This document shows positions 28,496 to 37,080 of a stretch of 64,000 nt of DNA, one piece after another. The stretch covers positions 18,325 through 82,324 of the forward strand of contig NZ_JAFBIZ010000001.1 in the NCBI RefSeq assembly GCF_021531995.1, in the 5' to 3' direction. Position 1 is the first letter of the stretch. Each line of letters begins with the position of its first letter. The position numbers and the translations under genes were made by a program. The stretch comes from Faecalicatena contorta (lineage in GTDB: Bacteria; Bacillota; Clostridia; Lachnospirales; Lachnospiraceae). Under the pieces are notes generated by a model, which worked only from the letters and a program-made list of their open reading frames with translations, had not been told where the DNA came from and made no database searches.

Positions 28496-28507
28496 ATGCG
28501 CTTTCTG

Positions 28508-29719
28508 TTACAGAAGGAATTCTTCCAGTGTATCACTCACCGCGCTTTGATAATTCATTTTTTCCACAGTCTCTTTCGCAACAATATCCACACTTCCAAT
28601 CTTCTGTTCTTCAAGATAGTATCCGACTTCACCCACCTTCTGTCCTTTTTTTACCGGCGCTCTCACCGGTTCCTTCACTTCTACTTTTCGCTCGATCTGA
28701 CTCAGGTTCGCTCCCGTTGTATCTACATAGGAAAACATTTTCTCCTGCCTGACATTCACGATCTTTTCCACTCCCTTTGACACTTTGACCGGTTCTATGG
28801 ACAATACTTCTTTTTCTTCATAACATTGACATTTTCCAAACCCATGATTCAAAAGTGTAATGGCATCTTTTACCCTCGTTTTGCTGTCCGGAGCCGCCAT
28901 AATCACTGCAATCAGATCTGTTCCATCCTTTCTGGCCGTTGCAGAAACACAGAATTTCGCTTTGCTGGTAGAGCCAGTCTTCAGTCCGGTGGCATATTCA
29001 TACTGGCGAATCAGCTTATTTGTGTTAGTAAGCCCAAATTCCGAAGTTCCTTTTTTTGTAGTATGCGTAATATTCTCCATCCATATCTTACAATAATCAT
29101 AGATCTGAGGATATGTAGTGATAAGCTCCCTGGACATCCGTGCAATATCTCTCGCCGTGGTAAGATGTCCATCCGTATCCAGTCCGTTACAGTTCACAAA
29201 ATGTGTATTCTCCATTCCAAGCTCTCCGGCACGCCGATTCATCTGCGCAACGAATTCTTCTTCATTTCCGCAGATGTATTCCGCCATCGCCACACAGGCG
29301 TCATTAGCACTTGCAACCGAGATACATTTGATCATGGTTTCAACCGTCTGCGTCTCTCCCGGCTCCAGAAACACCTGTGAACCTCCCATAGACGCAGCAT
29401 ATTCCGAGGTAGTCACCTCATCCTCGATCCCTATCTGACCTGACTCGAGTGCATCAAAGATTAAAAGGAGCGTCATCACCTTCGTCACACTTGCTGGCGG
29501 AAGCTGTTCATCCGGATTCTTTTCATAGATTATCTGGCCGGTCGAAGCCTCCATCAGGATTGCAGAAGGAGCAGTGATCTGCAGCCCTGATTCCTGCTGT
29601 TCTGTTTTCTGTTGTTCCTCCGCTGTCTGGCCGTCATTTTCGTCCTCTCTTGCTGACGTCGCATATACAGGCTGTATACACAGCATCAGGCTTATGAATA
29701 CCGCCAGAATCCTTGCCAT
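28508..29719 (-). CDS. D-alanyl-D-alanine carboxypeptidase, second copy (DacF/DacB type)
   Basis: A 403-residue secreted or membrane-associated carboxypeptidase. The signal peptide is ARILAVFISLMLCIQPVYATS, followed by a Glu/Gln-rich linker (about 25-48). The three motifs are SVTK in LPPASVTKVMTLL, SAN in ISVASANDACVAMA, and KTGS in ATGLKTGSTSKAKF. The C-terminal beta domain repeats the YYLEEQKIG element also found in the other carboxypeptidase, so the two are paralogues. GGAGAGG lies three bases before the ATG. A sporulation-specific role, as for DacF, is possible but not shown. Confidence 0.94.
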   Translation of the reverse strand: MARILAVFISLMLCIQPVYATSAREDENDGQTAEEQQKTEQQESGLQITAPSAILMEASTGQIIYEKNPDEQLPPASVTKVMTLLLIFDALESGQIGIEDEVTTSEYAASMGGSQVFLEPGETQTVETMIKCISVASANDACVAMAEYICGNEEEFVAQMNRRAGELGMENTHFVNCNGLDTDGHLTTARDIARMSRELITTYPQIYDYCKIWMENITHTTKKGTSEFGLTNTNKLIRQYEYATGLKTGSTSKAKFCVSATARKDGTDLIAVIMAAPDSKTRVKDAITLLNHGFGKCQCYEEKEVLSIEPVKVSKGVEKIVNVRQEKMFSYVDTTGANLSQIERKVEVKEPVRAPVKKGQKVGEVGYYLEEQKIGSVDIVAKETVEKMNYQSAVSDTLEEFLL

Positions 29720-29807
29720 ATTCCTCTCCTCGCTGTTTTACGTCTGTTATTATCATTTTAATAACATGATCAGAAGAATATTCCTGAAACGCTAAGACCG
29801 GAACCGT

Positions 29808-29850
29808 AAAAAGCTGCTGCAAAACGATTTTTCATTTTACAGCAGCCTTT
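29808..29850 (-). terminator. Terminator after the small XRE gene
   Basis: On the minus strand AAAGGCTGCTG pairs with CAGCAGCTTT around an AT-rich inner stem and is followed by five Ts, just after the small gene's stop codon. This supports transcription of that gene. Confidence 0.85.
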
Positions 29851-29854
29851 TCAT

Positions 29855-30013
29855 CTAGTCATTACTATCCATATTCGGTGTTGTTTTATTCTGTTCCAGT
29901 GTACTCAGATATCCGACCGAAAGTCCTGTATACTGAGACAATGTTTTTATAGTCATTAGTTTCTTCTTCCTGTGAGATCGTATTCTGTCTCCGAGATGAC
30001 TGATATCCAGCAT
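29855..30013 (-). CDS. 52-residue XRE-type helix-turn-helix protein
   Basis: A small gene found by reading the minus strand. ATG at 30013 has AAGGAG ten bases upstream, and TAG at 29855 is followed directly by a terminator. The product opens MLDISHLGDRIRSHRKKK and contains TIKTLSQYTGLSVGYLSTLE, a clear lambda-repressor-like DNA-binding domain, then stops at QNKTTPNMDSND. It lacks the fifth helix and any sensor or dimerisation domain of larger XRE regulators. It may be a minimal regulator or a remnant. It is divergent from the orphan hicB gene at 30183, so control of that gene is conceivable. Confidence 0.72.
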   Translation of the reverse strand: MLDISHLGDRIRSHRKKKLMTIKTLSQYTGLSVGYLSTLEQNKTTPNMDSND

Positions 30014-30118
30014 ATTATCTGTTCTCCTTTTCTCGCGTTAAAGTTTTAACTATCTTTTATGCTATCTTATTTTATCCACCTTGGCAAGCATTATTTTCAG
30101 ATCTCTCACATTTTTCTA

Positions 30119-30147
30119 TTGTTTTCTGTCACGAAAGCACTTATAAT
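30119..30147 (+). promoter_or_regulatory. Promoter of hicB-like gene
   Basis: TTGTTT (30119-30124), 17 bases, TATAAT (30142-30147), 36 bases before the ATG. Confidence 0.75.
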
Positions 30148-30182
30148 ATGGTACTGGACACCAATATATTCAGGAGGCATTT

Positions 30183-30461
30183 ATGAAATTTATATATCCC
30201 GCAGTATTTCACAAAACAGAAAATGGCAGATATGAAGGTTACTTTCCTGACCTGGAATGTTGTTACGGAGAAGGCGAGACCCTGGACGATGCGATTGACA
30301 GTGCCAATGATGCCATGCGCGACTGGATTACACTGGAGCTCTCAGAAGAGGAACCTCTGATGCCATATGTTTCTGATATCAGTGATATGAACCTGAAAGA
30401 GGGAGAAATCGTCAGAAACATATCTGTAAATATCCGTTTCTACGAAGGGTGGGACGAATAG
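30183..30461 (+). CDS. HicB-family (UPF0150) protein without a HicA partner
   Basis: A 92-residue protein with the HicB-like fold. It has an opening beta strand (KFIYPAVFHKTENGRYEGYF), the motif FPDLECCYGEGETLDDAIDS and a following helix (ANDAMRDWI). In toxin-antitoxin loci HicB neutralises the HicA RNase and carries a C-terminal DNA-binding domain. Here no short HicA-like gene (about 60 residues with the GSH motif) is found on either side, and no C-terminal ribbon-helix-helix is obvious. GGAGG precedes the ATG, and promoter and terminator bracket the gene, so it looks intact and monocistronic. It is best treated as an orphan with unknown function. Confidence 0.85.
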   Translation: MKFIYPAVFHKTENGRYEGYFPDLECCYGEGETLDDAIDSANDAMRDWITLELSEEEPLMPYVSDISDMNLKEGEIVRNISVNIRFYEGWDE

Positions 30462-30477
30462 ATTTGATACACACTGA

Positions 30478-30516
30478 AAATGGGACCGTTGCAGCGCCTC
30501 TGCAATAGTCCCATTT
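30478..30516. terminator. Bidirectional terminator between hicB and the SASP gene
   Basis: AAATGGGAC and TTGCAG pair with CTGCAA and GTCCCATTT. The stem serves two convergent genes. Its AAA/TTT ends and GGGACCGTTG core resemble the terminator at 46697-46746. Confidence 0.85.
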
Positions 30517-30531
30517 CATTATTCTTTCTGA

Positions 30532-30738
30532 TTATTTACCAGCCATCTGTTTTTCCTGCTGTTCGATCATTTTCTTCACCATATAACCGCCAACAGAACC
30601 ATTCTGTCTGGATGTCAGGTCTCCGTTATATCCATCAGATAACGGTACTCCCAGTTCACTTGCAACCTCATATTTAAATTTGTCTAATGCGCCCTTTGCT
30701 TCAGGTACGGCTGCTCTGTTTGATGAACGATTTGCCAT
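30532..30738 (-). CDS. Small acid-soluble spore protein, alpha/beta type
   Basis: A DNA-coating protein of the dormant spore that protects DNA from UV and heat and is degraded by GPR on germination. The 68-residue product has both family signatures: KFKYEVASELGV (residues 20-31), which contains the GPR cleavage site between Glu24 and Val25, and GDLTSRQNGSVGGYMVKKMI near the C-terminus. GGAGG precedes the ATG. Its protease, GPR, is encoded at 1.1-2.1 kb. A forespore promoter is expected, but I could not place one with confidence. Confidence 0.97.
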   Translation of the reverse strand: MANRSSNRAAVPEAKGALDKFKYEVASELGVPLSDGYNGDLTSRQNGSVGGYMVKKMIEQQEKQMAGK

Positions 30739-30799
30739 TGTTATACTCCTCCTTCTTGTAACTTTTTCTTTGTTGTTACATCCATAGTATATGGAGGAA

Positions 30800-32830
30800 T
30801 CAGATTATTACACTAGAAGTGTTTTCATAATCTGGCAGATTTTTCAGCCATTGCTGATCCGTTCTTTCAATCTCTTCTGCAGCTTCACTGGCCATCTGAA
30901 GAATTCCTGCATCCTGATACACATCGCCGATCCTGAAGTTCATAAGTCCGCTCTGACGGATTCCGAACAAATCGCCCGGTCCCCGAAGGCGCAGATCTTC
31001 ACTTGCAATTTTAAATCCATCATTGGAATGATTCAGAATATCCAGTCTTTCTTTTGTCTCTTTTGATTTAGACGCACTCATGAAGATGCAATAAGACTGG
31101 TATTTTCCTCTTCCAACACGTCCCCGCAGTTGATGGAGCTGTGCCAGACCGAATCTTTCTGCATTTTCAATCATCATGACGGTCGCATTCGGAACATCAA
31201 TTCCAACCTCAATTACCGTTGTAGATACCAGAATCTGTATTTCATTTTTCCCAAAACGATCCATAATATCATCTTTTTCCGGCTGCTTCATCTTCCCATG
31301 CAGATATGAAACTCTGACTGCATCTCCCATCTCCTGCTGCAGTCTCTGTGTATAATCGATTACATTTTCAGCTTCAAGATTTTCGCTTTCTTCCACCATC
31401 GGACAGATAATATAACATTGTCTGCCCTCTGCAATCTGCTTTTTCATAAATGCATATGCTGTCTTCCGGTATCCCGTATCAACCACACAATTCTTGATTG
31501 GAAGGCGGTTTGCCGGCAGTTCGTCCATCACCGAGATATCAAGATCACCATACAGGATGATTGCCAGTGTACGCGGTATCGGAGTCGCACTCATAACCAG
31601 GACATGTGGCTCCCCGCCTTTTCTGGCAAACGTTTCTCTCTGCTTGACTCCAAACCTGTGTTGCTCATCGGTGACTACAAGTGCAAGGTTATCGTAACTG
31701 ACTGCCCCCTGAATCAGCGCATGCGTTCCGATTATAATTCTGGCAAGTCCACATTCAATCCTGTCATATGCTTTTCTCTTTTCTCTGGCTGTCATAGAAC
31801 CTGTTAATAATACAATTTTAACAGGGATGTGATAGGTTTCAAACATTCTGGTAATCGATTCATAATGTTGCCTTGCAAGCACTTCTGTCGGTGCCATCAT
31901 CGCTCCCTGATATCCGTTCAACGCAACCGCAAGGAGCGCCAGTACTGCCACGATCGTCTTACCCGATCCCACATCTCCCTGTATAAGCCTGGACATGACC
32001 GTATCCGATGCCATGTCAGAGGATATTTCTTTCCAGACCTTCTTCTGAGCCCCCGTCAACTCATACGGAAGATTCTGAATCAGCAGATCAACTTCAGGCT
32101 TCGGCTCGATCACATATTCATTGGCAAGCTTTTCATTTTTTTCTTTCAGTTTTCGAAGAGACAGGATAAATCCCAGAAATTCCTCGAACACCAATCGCTC
32201 TCTGGCATGGTAAAATACTTCCTTGTCTTCCGGAAAATGAATCCCGCGTATCGCATAATTATATTCCGCAAGACCATACTTTATCCGCAACTCTTTCGGA
32301 AAGATATCTCTGGTCAAATCCAGACCGTCCAGAGCCTGTTTCATAGCCTTCATCACCATATGATTCGTCAGCCCCGCCGTAAGACTGTAGATTGGCTGCA
32401 TGGCATCAAGCTTTTCTGCATATTTATCAGCCGGATAAAATATCTCAGGATGTTCCATCACCAGAGTTCCTTTTTTATTCACAATTCTCCCCCGCAGAGT
32501 AATCGATCCTCCGTTCGAGAGTGTGTTTCTGAGAAATGGCATGCGAAACCAGACGACTTTCAATGTACCGGTAAGGTCTTTTACATGGATCGTCGTGATC
32601 TGCATATTACGGTTTCCAGACACCTGTACCCTTCCATATATGGCACCGGCTACTGTCTGTGTCTTCTCTTCTTCCAGTTCGTTAATTGGAACAGCCTTCT
32701 CGTATATGTCATAACCTCTTGGATAATAATGAATCAGATCCCCAACCGTCTCTATGTGAATCTTCTGGAAAAGCTTTTTTGTCTTTTCTCCGATTCCTTT
32801 TAATTCCCCAATATCCGTTTTTTCAATCAT
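30800..32830 (-). CDS. recG: ATP-dependent DNA helicase RecG
   Basis: RecG reverses stalled forks and branch-migrates junctions. The 676-residue protein has the N-terminal wedge domain (QTVAGAIYGRVQVSGNRNMQ onwards, OB fold). The helicase motifs follow: LIQGDVGSGKTIVAVLAL (Walker A), VVTDEQHRFGVKQRE (DEQH box), LVMSATPIPRTLAI (motif III), STTVIEVGIDVPNATVM and LHQLRGRVGRGKYQSYC (motif VI). The chosen ATG has GGAG five bases upstream; 28 further in-frame codons upstream look non-coding. It follows the fakA-like gene, as in many Firmicutes. Confidence 0.97.
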   Translation of the reverse strand: MIEKTDIGELKGIGEKTKKLFQKIHIETVGDLIHYYPRGYDIYEKAVPINELEEEKTQTVAGAIYGRVQVSGNRNMQITTIHVKDLTGTLKVVWFRMPFLRNTLSNGGSITLRGRIVNKKGTLVMEHPEIFYPADKYAEKLDAMQPIYSLTAGLTNHMVMKAMKQALDGLDLTRDIFPKELRIKYGLAEYNYAIRGIHFPEDKEVFYHARERLVFEEFLGFILSLRKLKEKNEKLANEYVIEPKPEVDLLIQNLPYELTGAQKKVWKEISSDMASDTVMSRLIQGDVGSGKTIVAVLALLAVALNGYQGAMMAPTEVLARQHYESITRMFETYHIPVKIVLLTGSMTAREKRKAYDRIECGLARIIIGTHALIQGAVSYDNLALVVTDEQHRFGVKQRETFARKGGEPHVLVMSATPIPRTLAIILYGDLDISVMDELPANRLPIKNCVVDTGYRKTAYAFMKKQIAEGRQCYIICPMVEESENLEAENVIDYTQRLQQEMGDAVRVSYLHGKMKQPEKDDIMDRFGKNEIQILVSTTVIEVGIDVPNATVMMIENAERFGLAQLHQLRGRVGRGKYQSYCIFMSASKSKETKERLDILNHSNDGFKIASEDLRLRGPGDLFGIRQSGLMNFRIGDVYQDAGILQMASEAAEEIERTDQQWLKNLPDYENTSSVII

Positions 32831-32941
32831 ATTATCTCCGATATATCCAAAAAATACAGAAAACCAGACTCCGATTCTCCCGGGATATCCCGGAACTCTT
32901 TCAGAGCTGGTCATCTTCTGTTATATTACATCATTTTAAAA

Positions 32942-34615
32942 TTATTCTACAGCAAGAACATAATAATAGATCGGCTGTCCACCGGAATGCACATCAATAT
33001 CAACATCCGGATATAATGCTTCAATCTCGCCGGAAAACCTCTCAGCATCCTCTTCTGTTACATCCTCTCCGTAATACAGGCTAATCAGTTCTGAATCCTC
33101 ATCAACCAGCTGAGCAAGCATATCCTTTGTTGTTGCCTCAATATCTTTGCCTACAGACAGGATTCCGTGATCTCCAATACCCATGATATCACCTTCATGG
33201 ATCTCTTTATCATCGATATGCGTGTCTCTGACTGCGTACGTCACCTGTCCGGTCTTTACATTCTGAATCTCTTCCAGCATCGTCTCTTCATTTGCTGAAG
33301 CATCTTCGTCCGGCATATAATTGATAATTGCAGTAATTCCCTGCGGTACAGTTTTTGTAGGAATCACTACGATCTCTTTGTCTTCTACCAGCGCTTTTGC
33401 CTGGTTAGCAGCAAGAACGATATTCTTGTTATTCGGAAGGATAAAGATCGTGTCAGCATTCACCTGATCAATCGCATTGAGCATGTCCTCAGTACTTGGA
33501 TTCATCGTCTGTCCGCCTTCAATGATATAGTCTGCACCCAGTTCTCTGAAAATATCATTCAATCCTTCCCCTATGGATACAGCAATGAATCCCATTGGTT
33601 TTCTTGGCTCTGCTTCTTTCTTTTTTGCATCCTCCTGAGCCTGCTGAGCTGACAGCTTTTCCGCATCACGAATCAGCTTCTCCTGATGCTCTTCACGCAT
33701 ATTATCAATCTTCATACGTGACAGCTGTCCATAAGTCAGCGCTCTCTGGATTGCAAGTCCCGGATCATTCGTATGAACGTGAATCTTTACAACATCATCA
33801 TCTGCCACACATACAATAGAATCACCGATAGAACTTAAATATCCTTTAAAATCACGTTCGTCCTCTTCGGTAAATTCTTTTTCTGTCAAAATGATAAATT
33901 CTGTACAGTAACCAAACTTAATATCTGCAGTATCCTCTGCATTTACTTTTGTGACGGTCACACCCGCACTCGGTTTTATTGCACTGTAATCAACTTCTTT
34001 TCCCTGGAATGCATCATATGCCCCCTTAAGGACTTCAAGAAGCCCCCGTCCACCGGAATCTACCACTCCTGCCTCCTTCAAAACCGGCAGCATCTCCGGA
34101 GTCTTTGCGAGTACTTCCTCTGCATATTCCAACACTTTTGGCAAAAAGACTTCCAGATCATCCGTCTCATTTGCCATCTCAGCAGCCTTTTCTGCAATTC
34201 CGCTTGCAACGGTAAGAATCGTTCCCTCTTTGGGCTTCATAACTGCTTTGTATGCAGTATCTCTTGCTCTGGAACATGCCGCAGCAAGCCCCAGTACATC
34301 GATTTCTTTTTCTTCACGGATGGATTTTGTAAATCCTCTCAAAAGTTGTGACAATATAACACCGGAATTACCTCTTGCTCCGCGCAAAGATCCTGATGAA
34401 ATCGCTTTGGCAAGATCTTTCATATCCGGACATTCAAGAGCTGTTACCTCTTTTGCAGCAGCCATAATCGTAAGAGACATATTGGTTCCGGTATCCCCGT
34501 CCGGTACCGGAAATACGTTTAATTCGTTAATATATTCTTTCTTAGCTTCAATATTCTGGGCACCTGCTAAAAACATCTTTGCAAGCATGTCCACATTTAT
34601 TGTTTTCGTAGCCAC
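32942..34615 (-). CDS. FakA-like fatty acid kinase (DAK/YloV family)
   Basis: A 557-residue protein of the DhaL-like kinase family. In Staphylococcus and relatives FakA phosphorylates fatty acids held by FakB. The N-terminal DhaL domain shows NELNVFPVPDGDTGTNMSLT, with the aspartates that hold ATP-magnesium, and SSGSLRGARGNSGVILSQLL. A middle domain follows (SGGRGLLEVLKGAYDAFQG), and a C-terminal DegV-like domain includes IIEGGQTMNPSTEDMLNAID. No FakB (DegV) gene is in the window. The start is GTG, with GGAGG ten bases upstream. It is the second gene of the asp23-fakA-recG run. Confidence 0.92.
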   Translation of the reverse strand: MATKTINVDMLAKMFLAGAQNIEAKKEYINELNVFPVPDGDTGTNMSLTIMAAAKEVTALECPDMKDLAKAISSGSLRGARGNSGVILSQLLRGFTKSIREEKEIDVLGLAAACSRARDTAYKAVMKPKEGTILTVASGIAEKAAEMANETDDLEVFLPKVLEYAEEVLAKTPEMLPVLKEAGVVDSGGRGLLEVLKGAYDAFQGKEVDYSAIKPSAGVTVTKVNAEDTADIKFGYCTEFIILTEKEFTEEDERDFKGYLSSIGDSIVCVADDDVVKIHVHTNDPGLAIQRALTYGQLSRMKIDNMREEHQEKLIRDAEKLSAQQAQEDAKKKEAEPRKPMGFIAVSIGEGLNDIFRELGADYIIEGGQTMNPSTEDMLNAIDQVNADTIFILPNNKNIVLAANQAKALVEDKEIVVIPTKTVPQGITAIINYMPDEDASANEETMLEEIQNVKTGQVTYAVRDTHIDDKEIHEGDIMGIGDHGILSVGKDIEATTKDMLAQLVDEDSELISLYYGEDVTEEDAERFSGEIEALYPDVDIDVHSGGQPIYYYVLAVE

Positions 34616-34642
34616 TTCCTTTGTTCCTCCTTAACCTAAATA

Positions 34643-35002
34643 CTAATCGATGACTCTGACGCCTTCAATATAGACATTAATCTTATCAACCGGCATTCCG
34701 GAGAATTCTTCAACTCTGTATTTTACATCACTGATCAGATTTTCAGTAACAGCAGAAATACTTACGCCATACGCCACAATAATATGGAAGTTAATACTGA
34801 TATGATTTTCCTCATCAATGTTTACCTGAATTCCTCTTGTAAGGCTTTCCTTCTTAAGCAGATGAACAAGCCCGTCTTTCATATTCACAGCAGCCATACC
34901 AACAATACCAAAGCATTCAACAGCTACCGTTCCTGCGTATTTTGCAATCACTTCCGGATCAATCGTTACGATTCCCAGATCTGTACTCATACATCCTTTC
35001 AT
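34643..35002 (-). CDS. Asp23/Gls24 family protein
   Basis: A 119-residue envelope stress protein of the Asp23 (YloU) family, which associates with the membrane through partners and is widespread next to the fakA/yloV gene in Firmicutes. Recognisable stretches are GIVTIDPEVIAKYAGTVAVE, CFGIVGMAA, ISINFHIIVAYGVSISAVTE and the C-terminal DKINVYIEGVRV. GGAGG precedes the ATG, and a strong promoter lies 52-80 bases upstream. Its exact role is unknown in most species. Confidence 0.94.
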   Translation of the reverse strand: MKGCMSTDLGIVTIDPEVIAKYAGTVAVECFGIVGMAAVNMKDGLVHLLKKESLTRGIQVNIDEENHISINFHIIVAYGVSISAVTENLISDVKYRVEEFSGMPVDKINVYIEGVRVID

Positions 35003-35053
35003 ATCTACAACCTCCGATTCTAATCTATCTCATACAGACATAATATTAAGAAT

Positions 35054-35082
35054 ATTATACTCTGCTTTTCTTTATATTACAA
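35054..35082 (-). promoter_or_regulatory. Promoter of asp23-fakA-recG
   Basis: TTGTAA (35082-35077), 17 bases, TATAAT (35059-35054) on the minus strand, after the rpmB terminator. Confidence 0.85.
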
Positions 35083-35114
35083 CACGAAAACCATGGATCC
35101 GTTCAACAAGGGCA

Positions 35115-35152
35115 ATAAAAAACCCAGATTCCAAAGCGAAATCTGAGTTTTA
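35115..35152 (-). terminator. rpmB terminator
   Basis: On the minus strand AACTCAGATTTC pairs with GAATCTGGGTT and is followed by a T run, eight bases after the rpmB stop. Confidence 0.92.
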
Positions 35153-35159
35153 ATTTCTC

Positions 35160-35348
35160 CTATGCACGCTCAACTTTTCCTGATTTTAAACAAGAAGTAC
35201 AAACATACATCTTCTTTGTAGCTCCGTTTTCTGTTTTAACACGAACAGACTTTACATTAGACTTCCACATCTTTGGTGTTTTTCTATTAGAGTGGCTTAC
35301 ATTATTTCCAAAGTGAGCACCCTTTTCACAAATAGCACATTTTGCCAT
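35160..35348 (-). CDS. rpmB: 50S ribosomal protein L28
   Basis: A 62-residue ribosomal protein. It retains the zinc-ribbon-like cysteine pairs: CAIC near residue 4-7 and CTSC near residue 51-54. Together with the VSHSNRKTPKMWKSNVKSVR core these mark the C+ form of L28. The ATG has a good AGGAGG site. Own promoter and terminator make it monocistronic. Its position next to asp23 is the usual Firmicutes arrangement. Confidence 0.97.
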   Translation of the reverse strand: MAKCAICEKGAHFGNNVSHSNRKTPKMWKSNVKSVRVKTENGATKKMYVCTSCLKSGKVERA

Positions 35349-35404
35349 GACTGCACCTCCTAACGCTCATAATAAGTTCTTAATACAAACTCGCAACAAT
35401 AGTT

Positions 35405-35433
35405 ATTTTAACAGAACAATTCACGAATTGCAA
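35405..35433 (-). promoter_or_regulatory. Promoter of rpmB
   Basis: TTGCAA (35433-35428), 17 bases, TAAAAT (35410-35405) on the minus strand. Confidence 0.85.
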
Positions 35434-35471
35434 GTATTATTTCATATTTTTATAGAAACCTGACAACTTTT

Positions 35472-35609
35472 TTAACCACAGAACAGACAATACCCTGCGG
35501 CTACGCAAAACACAATACATAAAACTTCTAAAAATGTATTGGGCAGAACAAATGTCAGTACGATACCGACTGCCACCCAGAACAGGGCAAACCCGACAAC
35601 TCGTTTCAC
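35472..35609 (-). CDS. 45-residue membrane protein downstream of gerW
   Basis: A small gene found by reading the minus strand. GTG at 35609 has an AGGGGTGG site about six bases upstream, and TAA lies at 35472. The product opens MKRVVGFALFWVAVGIVL and has two hydrophobic segments (about residues 4-22 and 27-44) joined by a short LPNTFLE turn, ending GYCLFCG. It follows gerW by 48 bases on the same strand with no terminator between, so it is probably the last gene of the DUF2953-gerW transcript. I do not recognise a named family. A two-helix micro-protein acting with GerW or DUF2953 in the sporulating cell is a guess. Confidence 0.68.
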   Translation of the reverse strand: MKRVVGFALFWVAVGIVLTFVLPNTFLEVLCIVFCVAAGYCLFCG

Positions 35610-35657
35610 GCATGCCACCCCTGCCTTTTTCTCTATCTTATGCACTGCAGTACACTA

Positions 35658-36050
35658 TTATTCCCCGGAAGCCTCATCCAGGATACTGTTCACATCCTCT
35701 TCTGTCATCTTATCTTCCTTTTTGGAAGTAAAGCGATCCATAACATCCGGTATCATATCAAGGATCTTGGTCATGGTATCCTGATTCTTGATATTGACAA
35801 GCCTGGTATGACCGTTCTGAATCACAAGAACTGCGCTAGGTGTCATCTTTCCTCCTATTCCACCGGCTCCTTTCTCCTTTTTGTCGTCACTGAATGCTCC
35901 GGCTCCGACTGCAAACGACACATCTACCAGCGGAAGGATGATCGTATCCTCAATATGAATTGCATCTCCGACTACCGTTTTCGTAGATACGACCCCATCC
36001 ATTCCATGAAACAGGGCTTCTACTGTTCCCTTAAAATTATTATCTGCCAT
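35658..36050 (-). CDS. gerW: Sporulation protein GerW (YtfJ family)
   Basis: A 130-residue protein of the GerW/YtfJ family, found in spores of Bacillus and needed there for full germination with some germinants. The family pattern is present: KGTVEALFHGMDGVVSTKTV, ILPLVDVSFAVGAGAFSDD, a glycine-rich GAGGIGGKMTPSAVLVIQNG and a final VMDRFTSKK. It directly follows the DUF2953 gene (21 bases), the same ytfI-ytfJ pairing seen in Bacillus. Its molecular function is unknown. Confidence 0.93.
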   Translation of the reverse strand: MADNNFKGTVEALFHGMDGVVSTKTVVGDAIHIEDTIILPLVDVSFAVGAGAFSDDKKEKGAGGIGGKMTPSAVLVIQNGHTRLVNIKNQDTMTKILDMIPDVMDRFTSKKEDKMTEEDVNSILDEASGE

Positions 36051-36071
36051 ATTCTTTCCTCCTGTTTTATC

Positions 36072-37079
36072 TTATAATTCAAAACTCCTGATATCATGAT
36101 AGGTTTTCCGGACTTCCTTACACCATAACAGATTCCAGAGCAGGCATACTGCCGAAATCAGTCTGATACCACTGCTCACCTCCGCAGAGCCTTCCAGAAT
36201 CTTCTGTTCAAAATCCGGCTGCACATGCAGATGATCACCGATAAAAGGATAGATGACACTCAAAGCAGCCAACACCTGCCCGGTCATGCATGGATCCTCA
36301 AATCCATAATGAATATCCGCATGTACCCGTTTCGGTTTCCATCTTCTCAAAAGTTTAAAAACTTCCTTTTTCACTTTGCAAAATGCCTTCTGATGTACTT
36401 CATCCGTCAGGGCCTCTGTAATCTTGTTCTTTTTCTCTGATAATAGCTTCATTTTATCACAGATCTTTTGAATTGTACATTTGATCTTCTGGAATATTCC
36501 TCGGATCTTATCTCCCAACTTCTGAATCAACGTTTTCTTTTTCGGATCAGAAGTGCGGCCTTTTCTTTCAGTTCTTTCAGATAATCCGGATTTTTCTTCA
36601 GCTTTTTGCGGAATGCTTTTGTCACACCCATCACTTTTTTCCAGCCGTTTTTCTTCCGCAGGCTCTTCTTTTTTTTCTTCCAGACTCTTTTGATCTGTTT
36701 CCAATATTTCTTCAGATTCTTCTTCCATTTCTTTTTCAATTTTTTCTGCAAGTTCTTTTGCCAGTTCTTCTTCATCCTCTTCCACCTCTTCTTCAACGGT
36801 CACGGAATCCTCCTGTTCATTTTTCAACACCTTCCAGGCGATCCTGATCCGCCAGCTCAGCTTTTTCTCACTATAAGAAACATCCGCTCTTATCAGATGC
36901 AAAAGCCATGTCACCTTTCCGACAGCCCTGATTGTATCCGGATTGCCTTCACATGAGGCATCAGCACGATATCGGACCGGTACAAAAAGAACAATACAAA
37001 CCAGTAATACCAGTATTCCCAGCACTACCGCAATGATAATCCCTATGATTTTTAAGATTAATAATAGAATATGTAGCAT
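36072..37079 (-). CDS. DUF2953 (YtfI-like) membrane protein with a long charged insertion
   Basis: A 335-residue protein with an N-terminal membrane helix (LLLILKIIGIIIAVVLGILV), the FVPVRYRADASCEG start of DUF2953, and a C-terminal part with VHADIHYGFEDPCMTGQVLA. Between them, about residues 90-215, lies a very charged, low-complexity stretch rich in Glu and Lys that then turns basic. That stretch is longer than in YtfI. It precedes gerW, its normal partner. The 107-residue gene ends one base before its ATG. Function is unknown; sporulation is suggested by the neighbour. Confidence 0.82.
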   Translation of the reverse strand: MLHILLLILKIIGIIIAVVLGILVLLVCIVLFVPVRYRADASCEGNPDTIRAVGKVTWLLHLIRADVSYSEKKLSWRIRIAWKVLKNEQEDSVTVEEEVEEDEEELAKELAEKIEKEMEEESEEILETDQKSLEEKKEEPAEEKRLEKSDGCDKSIPQKAEEKSGLSERTERKGRTSDPKKKTLIQKLGDKIRGIFQKIKCTIQKICDKMKLLSEKKNKITEALTDEVHQKAFCKVKKEVFKLLRRWKPKRVHADIHYGFEDPCMTGQVLAALSVIYPFIGDHLHVQPDFEQKILEGSAEVSSGIRLISAVCLLWNLLWCKEVRKTYHDIRSFEL

Positions 37080-37080
37080 C

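Noticed and set aside
31829..32803. 324-codon open frame on the plus strand opposite recG
   Set aside because: Antisense shadow of a conserved helicase gene, with His/Arg/Phe-biased composition and no start signals.
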